A DNA stretch of 64,000 nt. It comes from Tilletiaria anomala UBC 951 (Eukaryota; Basidiomycota; Exobasidiomycetes; Georgefischeriales; Tilletiariaceae). This document shows, one piece after another, positions 57,087 to 64,000 of the stretch. Location of the stretch: NCBI RefSeq assembly GCF_000711695.1, contig NW_013546916.1:1-64000 (forward strand). Direction: 5' to 3'. Numbering within the stretch: position 1 is the first letter of the stretch; every line of letters begins with the position of its first letter. The position numbers were made by a program, and so were the translations under genes. Under the pieces are notes generated by a model. That model saw only the letters and a program-made list of their open reading frames with translations. It made no database searches and was not told where the DNA came from.

Positions 57087-60000
57087 TCAACCCTTGCGCT
57101 TTTGGGGCTTGCTCGCCTGCGGGCCATTACCCTTCAGCGCATCGTGCAAAGCAACTTTTTTGACGCCGAGCATATTGTCCACATCTAGCAGGCGAGCAGG
57201 ACGACTGTCTTAGCGCTCAGACCGGAGAATGCAAATTGGGAGCGATACTCACGAGCATCTTCTAATAGATTCTTCACGAACTCATCGTCTGCACCGCCTG
57301 ACGTGATGTACTTCCGACTAACACCGCGGACGCTGAGTGGCTGGTGAAGCAGCCCGTCAAGGTCCCTCTTGAGCGCGCCAGCTTTGCCTTTGTTTTGCTT
57401 TTTCTTCCTCTTGCCGCCTTCTTCCTCGACGTCTGAGCCAAGGATACCATCCACGTCACTTAGATCGTCGCTGTCTATGTCAAGACCAGCTTCATCGGCG
57501 AGGCTCTTGAGCCAAGCGCTGTCGTGCGACGCCTTGGATTGCTTGTGCTCGATGCTGTCGATTTGCACCGCTAACGCGAGCCTTTCCCGCAGTTGGTCGA
57601 GCAGTGAGTACTCCACCGGCAGTGAATTGAGTGAATTCAGATCGTCGCCTGTGGAGAATACGCCGTCAGTGCTATCCAATGCTGCATGAACATAGAAGGG
57701 AGCTCACTTCGCTTGAGCGTCATCATGACCTGCTTCATGAGCTTCTTCTCCGCGGGGTCCACCATAGCAAGACTAACACCAGCCCTGCCTGCTCTTCCCG
57801 TGCGACCGCTGCGATGAACGTAGGTATCCGCACTTCTTGGGATCTGATAGTGCACGACGTGGTCTACGGCCGGAATGTCCAGACCACGAGCTGCAATGTC
57901 TGTTGCGAGCAGCACCGCTGAGCCTTTGCCAGCACCAGAGTTGGAAGAGGAGAGATTGGCGGAGCGGAAGTTGTCCAGATTGCGCAGACGTTGACGCTGC
58001 TGGAGGTTTGAATGCAGAGGGAAAGATTGCACTCGCAGGTGCGTCAGAATAGGCTGGATCCGTCGAATGCTGTCGATCGAATTGACGAAGATGAGGGTTC
58101 GCCCGGGGTAGCGAAGAAGAAAGTAGTAGAGGTACAGGTCCTGGATGACGGGTCAGTTGTTACGACGTCAGCGTCAATACTTTACTACGATACACCAAGA
58201 CGAGCGTCTCACCTTCTCCTTACTCAGACACTCGATCTTGCACTCTTTGACCGTCTCTGCGACTCGCGACTTGGTGCTCAAGTCCGCGACGTAGGGGTCC
58301 TCGTCGCGAAAGTCGATTTTGCTCATGAGCTCATCGAGCGTGTTCGTGCCAAGTGCCCTCTTGAGCGCCTTGCGGTTTCCGCGTTTCAGATTTACTTGCA
58401 GCATCGACGAAAAAGTGGCCGAGAAGATATACGTCTGCAGGTCTGCATTCGCGCCGTCGCTCGGCTCAGCAGTTCCTGTGTCAGCGACTACAGGAACAGC
58501 GCCATCGCCCGCACAACGGCGACGCAAGATGCGCAGAATCTGCTCCATCTCGACGAAATGCCCTGCCTCCATCATGCGGTCGGCTTCATCAAGGACGAGA
58601 GCTCGACTGGTGAGCTTGACGCGTTCAGCGAGCTCATCATTCGATTCCAGCGTCTCCCATAGTCGACCTGGCGTGGCGACGATGATGTCTGCTCCGCCTT
58701 TAAAGGAAAGCTGGCGAGCTTGCTTCTGCGCGGACATGCCGCCTACAACAGTGGCGAGGGTCGCAAAGGGCGGCGAAGTGGTCTGCGCACTTGCATTGGC
58801 GCCCGGATTGCTTGCAGCAAAGATCAGGCTGGAAATTGATTTTGACACTTGCAGAGCCAATTCACGCGTGGGCGTCAAGATGAGCGCAGCTAGAGGCTTG
58901 ATTTCTCCTGGTGACCCCTCTTGCGTCGCAACTTCTCCAGTTTCTCTGCGCTCCGCCAGCAGGCGATGCAGGATAGGCAGCGCATAGGCTAGCGTCTTAC
59001 CGCTACCCGTTTGCGCGACACCAACAATGTCGCGCCATGTGCTGGCATGGGCTTGCGAGAGGTCACTCGGACTTTCTTCATTCTTTTTGTCGTCAACTCG
59101 AGGCGCCATGGCAATGCTGATCGTGTTCGTCTGGATGGGTGTGGGCTTCTTGAAACCCAGCGCAGCAAGACCCGCTTTGAGCTTGGGGTGCAAGGGAATG
59201 TCCTTCCAACCGGGTAGATTGACAAAGTCCCTGGGAATGGCATTTGGGACTGACTCGTCCAGAGCAGCCCATTGCACATTCACAAGATCTTCCTCTACCT
59301 GCACATCTCCTCCAGAAGCCGACTTTTTGGAGACGTATATATTTGCTTGCTCGCTTGCTTTGGACGCTGACTTTGCATCACCATCCGCAGGCGCTGGTGG
59401 CGTCGTCGACCGGACCGTGTTTGCAGAAGATTGCTGATCTGCATTTTCGAAATCCGCGAATGGAATATCTTCATCGTTCGGAGCCACCATTCCAACGTCA
59501 GGACTCGCAATTGAGACCTCGTCGTATGTTTCGTGTTGCGACTCTGCCTGGGTGTTGGCGTTGCCCCTGCCGTTGGATTTGGCCTTGACCTTGCTGTGTT
59601 CCGATACACTCCCAGCCTTGGATGGCTCATCTGTCGGTGAGGCTGCTGCCAGATCTCTAGTAGCTACGAAAGCGATTTTCTTTCCACCAGGTCCGTCCTC
59701 AAATCTCAACTCTACGCCATCAATCTCCTCCAAACCGAGCCAGACCTCCGTCCCACCCCCCCAGGGATCTTTGCCCATTTTCGGCTTCCTGCTCTTCTTA
59801 GGTACTGACGTATAGCCTGCACCACTCTGATCAGGATTTTCTCTTGACCCTAAGCTGCTGCCCTCGCCATTTGCAGAGGCGTATAGTGTTTCCCAGAAGC
59901 CAGCGTCAGTCGAGCCTCCGGCATCAGCGGCCACGTTTGGTAGCGAGGCACGCTTCCATGGGAGCGCCGCTTGGGGGATAACTTTTCGAGCAGCGTCCCC

Positions 60001-60198
60001 TGTTGTGGGACCGACCTTCTCCAGCTCCTTTGCGTTCGCGCCATCTGCCGCTCGTTTGCTCTTGGCATTGGCCTTGGTCTTATTGAGCTTTTTCTTGATA
60101 CCGGAACCCTCGCAAGCAGAGGAGTTGCTGCCGCCACTGCTGGCAAGCTTTTGTCGCTTCGCCGGCCGCTCGAGACCGTGATCCTTTCCCTTTCCCAT
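57087..60198 (-). CDS. MAK5: DEAD-box RNA helicase Mak5/DDX24
   Basis: Four exons (60198-58213, 58140-57708, 57648-57253, 57184-57087) give about 970 residues. Mak5 is a nucleolar helicase required for assembly of the 60S ribosomal subunit. The N-terminus is basic and low complexity ([35 protein letters not shown]). Then, in order: the segment [20 protein letters not shown], typical for Mak5 orthologues; the Q-motif region [13 protein letters not shown]; motif I AQTGSGKT; Ia LTPTREL; II DEAD in [68 protein letters not shown] Lys-rich nuclear/nucleolar segment ([19 protein letters not shown]) and a basic end (PQKRKG) complete it. All core motifs are intact. It is convergent with NUP192 and divergent from asparagine synthetase. 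Confidence 0.94.
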
Positions 60199-60756
60199 GG
60201 TGTTTGATCCACTCGCGGCAGGGTGTCAAGGCTGAGAGTCTTCTTTGGAATAGCACTTGAGTCGAACCAGTAGACGTGCGTCGTCGAAGTCGAGACCCAT
60301 GTTAGACCTGTTGAAATGACTGTGTCGAAGGAGCGAGATTTTTAATGGTGCCGAAATTCATATTCCGCTTTCCGAAGGTCTGCCCAAAGCCTGGCAGCTG
60401 GCTGGAGAAAGTACCGCGTCGCGCCGTCGCTTTGTGAAAGTACGCGGAGCGTCCGACCTTTCTCTCCACAGTGCGCTTTTGCCTCACTTTCTGCCAAACA
60501 ATCCACTGGCATTTTTGGCTGGCGGAAAAAGAGTGACTCGTCCACGGCGGCATTCCATTAATTCGCGGCTGCCAACGTGTTCTCTCTACCAACCTATCTC
60601 CGGGAGATAAGACCACCTCAGTCTCCCTCACCCCACACATGCTCTTTGGCCTCTACCTCCAAAGCCATCGTCTGCCTGGTGTAGCCATCGCGCATCCCAT
60701 TACCGTATAACAGTCAAGAAAGCATCATTTGCCCCAGCTCACACCGACCAGTTACG
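60199..60756. promoter_or_regulatory. Divergent MAK5 / ASN upstream region
   Basis: 558 bp with a pyrimidine-rich segment (about 60600-60660) before the ASN start. No TATA element near either gene. Confidence 0.35.
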
Positions 60757-62903
60757 ATGGTGAGTGACCTTCTCACTTGCAGGAAATCTTCCGAGCCGGC
60801 GCCAGGTCGCGTGCGTGCAAGAATGTACAGACCCTCACCACTCTTCCCTCCCTGACAGTGCGGTATCCTTGGCTGTGTGAATCACCCCGATGCGCCGGCA
60901 TACCGGTCCAAAATGCTTCAACTTTCTCGGTCCATCCGTCACCGCGGCCCAGACTGGTCGGGCTGCCTTGTTGCGACCGAGGAGGGAGCTTCGCCCAAAG
61001 GGTCCATCCTGTGCCACGAGCGTCTTGCCATTGTCGGCGTAGACACGGGTGCTCAGCCGCTGGTATCGAACGATGGAAAAGTCATCCTTGCTGTCAATGG
61101 TGAGATCTATAACCATCGCACCCTGCGGAAAAGTCTCAAAAACAAGAGCCCACAATTCAAGACGCATTCGGATTGCGAAGTCATCCTCCACCTCTACGAA
61201 GAGTACGGGCGCACGGCCGACTTTGTCACCAAGCTCGACGGCATGTTCTCTTTCCTGCTCGTTGACACATCGGTCAGCCCGCATCGCGTAATTTCTGCCA
61301 GGGACCCAATCGGCGTCACGACCCTATACCAAGGCTGGTCCTACAAGTACCCCGGTGCGGTCTACTTTTCCTCTGAGCTCAAGGCCATTCACGAAGAGTG
61401 CGACCGCGTCCGCTCCTTCCCACCTGGGCATTACTGGGACAGTGCCAGGCCGGAAGGTGAAGAGACCGTGCGGTACTACAACCCAAAGTGGATCAACGAC
61501 GATGACAATGGCGCCAGCGTCCCTACGACGTCTGCGGATCTCACAGCGATTCGCTTGGCCCTCGAAAAGGCGGTTCGCAAACGTCTCATGTCCGAGGTGC
61601 CATATGGCGTGCTGCTCTCAGGTGGTCTTGACAGCAGCTTGATTGCTAGCATCGCTGCCAGGGAGACGGAGGTTCTGGCGGAAAAGCAGCACAGGGCGTA
61701 CGAGGCGAGGATGGCAGCGAAAAGCCAGGCGCAGTCCAGAGCTGACATACCGCCTGTGGGCAACAGCGCAGCCAACCGCACAGATGTTGATCCCACGAAA
61801 GCGCTTGCGCCCGCTGGAGCGGACGGACGAATGGCTGTCGGCCTTGACGAGGATGCAGAGGCAGAGGCAGACAGTCTCGCAGCGTGGCCCCGTTTGCACT
61901 CCTTTTCCATCGGCCTTCCTGGCTCGCCCGATCTCTTGGCTGCTCGTCAAGCCGCCGCGTACCTCGGAACGGTCCATCACGAGTACACGTTCACAGTCCA
62001 AGAGGGCCTCGATGCGATACCGGACGTGATCTACCACCTTGAGACGTACGACGTGACGACTGTCCGCGCCTCAACGCCCATGTACTTGCTTTCGCGCAAG
62101 ATCAAGGCCATGGGCGTCAAGATGGTTCTGTCTGGTGAAGGATCGGACGAGATCTTTGGTGGCTACCTCTACTTCCATGCTGCGCCGGATGCCAAATCGT
62201 TCCACCAGGAGTGCGTCCGACGCGTCAAGAACCTACACACGGCCGACTGCTTGCGCGCCAATAAGAGCACCATGGCGTGGGGTCTCGAGGCGCGTGTTCC
62301 CTTCCTCGACAAGGAGTTCCTGGACGTCGCCCTGCTCACGCGTGCGGATGACAAGCAGTTCAGCAAGGGCAGCCTGCAGGAACACGATGTGGACGGCAAG
62401 CCAAGGATGGAGAAGTATATACTGCGCAAGGCGTTCGATGTCGATGCGATGGAGCCCGTTGTCAATCCCAAGACCGGGGAAAAGTGCAAGCCAAAGGCGT
62501 ACCTGCCGGACAGCATCCTCTGGCGTCAGAAGGAGCAATTCAGCGATGGCGTTGGCTACAGCTGGATCGATGGCATGAAGGAGTACTCGGAGAAAGCCAT
62601 CAGCGACCAGAAATTCGCGGAGAGGGCAAAGAGGTACCCCGCCGACACGCCTGATACCAAGGAGGCATACTGGATCAGGGAGGTTTTCGAGAGCTACTTC
62701 CCCAGTGAAAGTGCGGCTAGAACGTCTGTTCGATGTGAGTGTTTCCTTTTGATGTTTGTTGCAAGCAAGGGGTTTTGAACTGGCTTTTTCTCACGCTGCA
62801 TTTTCTCCTGCCAGGGGTCCCTCGAGGAGATTGGGGCTGCTCATCTGACCCTTCTGGCCGCTCAGTCGCCATTCACGATGCGGCATACAGGGGTGAGGCC
62901 TGA
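60757..62903 (+). CDS. ASN1: Asparagine synthetase (glutamine-hydrolysing)
   Basis: Three exons: 60757-60759 (only the ATG), 60859-62734 and 62815-62903, about 655 residues. The mature enzyme needs Cys2 at its N-terminus; splicing the lone ATG to TGCGGTATC gives [18 protein letters not shown], exactly the family start, while no ATG lies directly before that Cys in the genome. Glutaminase region: [46 protein letters not shown]. Synthetase region: the ATP pyrophosphatase loop [13 protein letters not shown] (about residues 253-265), [20 protein letters not shown], and the [11 protein letters not shown] block. It converts aspartate, glutamine and ATP to asparagine. It is about 80 residues longer than yeast Asn1 owing to an Ala/Gln/Asp-rich insert after the PP-loop (about residues 270-340). 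C-terminus WVPRGDW...[12 protein letters not shown] is typical. Confidence 0.95.
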
Positions 62904-64000
62904 GTGCGAGCCTGCTCAGCACAGACACTGTACCACAATTCAATGAATCATTTTGGAAACCTTGAAATGGATAGATTGGACGATTGCATACGTCTGGCAT
63001 CTGTCACATTTTCGCTGTACATTGATAGTTGCTAGTAGGACCTTCCGTTTTTGTCCGACGTGCGTTGATTTACGCTTGTCAATCGAATAGTGCCGTATGC
63101 CGTATGAAAGTGTCAACCAATAAAGGTTTGCACAATTTGATGCAGCTTTTCGACTGCACATTCATTGCACGCAGGTATGACACGAATTGACTCCACTGCC
63201 ATCTCGGTTAAACCAGCCCCTTCAGCACATCCGCACCAGAATCTAGTGTTCAATTGCTGTCAATTACGCACGAAGCATGCTTGAGGCTGGGCCGTCAGCG
63301 CATAGGCTAGCCGTGATTGCAACCCAGCTATTTGCACCACATTGCCCTGACCAAACCCCGCCTCACATAGACCTTTCCTACAATTGGCATCAAGATGCCA
63401 AGTTCCTTCGAATGGCTTATCTCCTGTCTTTGCCAATGGAGGCACCCTGCAACCCTGCAGGAACATCTTTGACTGCACTCAAGGTCCATTGGTCCCGCCC
63501 CCCCTCCTTCCCCCCAACAGTGACGCGTCTTGCAAAGTCGCGGAAACGGCGACCATCAATTGTTCACCTCCAAGCAAAGGCAAGCTCGGACCAGCTGATC
63601 TTCGACATTCTGCAGAGAGTTCGCCAGCAGATCCTCAAGCTTGTGTCTTTGCATATCTAATGATCGCTCACCGTCGCCCTAGCCAATTGATGACAAACAC
63701 TGTCGAATGGTGATCCAGCAAATCCAGCAAATGCACCACCGACCTTCGATTGACGACTCCAGGACTTCGTCGCAAAAGTTTGTTGATGCGCCTGCCGTGG
63801 TACAAACATCCCGAGTCCCTTGAACGGGGCACGCCTCTATTGCCCTTGTAATACGCCCATCGTTTGCCCAGGTTGCTCAACACTTCCCCCCATTGAGCCC
63901 GTGAATATGGCTGTGACAGGTTAGAGTCCAATCGACTCATCCACAACAAGTTGTTCCCACTTGGCTCGACTTGTTACCCAAGAGCTGATGAATCAGTCGG
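62904..64000. other. Right-end intergenic region
   Basis: About 1.1 kb without a supported gene. Frames at 63277-63660 (+) and 63668-63949 (-) show no family similarity. A gene may begin outside the window. Confidence 0.45.

Noticed and set aside
1-64000. CRISPR arrays, bacterial operons, transposons or virus-derived elements
   Set aside because: No regularly spaced repeats, no terminal repeats, and no reverse transcriptase, integrase, transposase or capsid-like segment recognised in any frame.

Overview
The window is nuclear DNA of a fungus. The genes are dense, on both strands, and cut by many short GT-AG introns, mostly about 50-110 nt. They encode eukaryotic and fungal families: Trm11, Hom2, Syg1/Xpr1, Ku80, Wss1, Dhx35, Nup192/205, Mak5 and a secreted T1/U1-type RNase. 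Intron density (ten introns in the SYG1-like gene), moderately high GC and the RNase type suggest a basidiomycete, possibly Ustilaginomycotina. The lineage is an inference from gene style, not from a marker gene. All splice models were built by hand from reading frame, splice signals and family similarity; no transcript evidence was available.

Layout, left to right: GATA transcription factor (+); TRM11 tRNA methyltransferase (-); HOM2 aspartate-semialdehyde dehydrogenase (+); secreted histidine acid phosphatase/phytase (-); a 2.7 kb gene-poor stretch; a MARVEL/Nce102-like membrane protein (-); nucleoside diphosphate kinase (-); SYG1/XPR1-like SPX-EXS phosphate exporter (+); KU80 (-); secreted guanyl-specific RNase (+); WSS1 protease (-); a PIN-domain protein (+); a very long fused acyl-CoA-synthetase-like/six-hairpin-glycosidase protein with a GPI-type tail (-); a RING-CH membrane E3 ligase (-); DHX35 helicase (+); an intron-containing tRNA-Pro(TGG) (+); a huge class 3 (DAG-lipase-type) lipase (-); an unrecognised acidic nuclear-type protein (+); a decayed second copy of the glycosidase unit (-); a FAF1-like ribosome biogenesis factor (-); NUP192/205 (+); MAK5/DDX24 helicase (-); asparagine synthetase (+).

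Most genes are housekeeping and do not form a biosynthetic cluster. Loose functional groups exist. Phosphate handling is represented by the phytase, the SPX-EXS exporter and the secreted RNase. DNA end and crosslink repair is represented by Ku80 and Wss1. Ribosome/RNA processing is represented by Faf1, Mak5, Dhx35 and Trm11. The most unusual items are the fused acyl-CoA-synthetase-like/glycosidase ORF with its decayed stand-alone relative 17 kb away, and an unusual collection of tiny exons: an ATG-only exon, a stop-only exon, a 7-nt internal exon, and 6-nt and 8-nt first exons.
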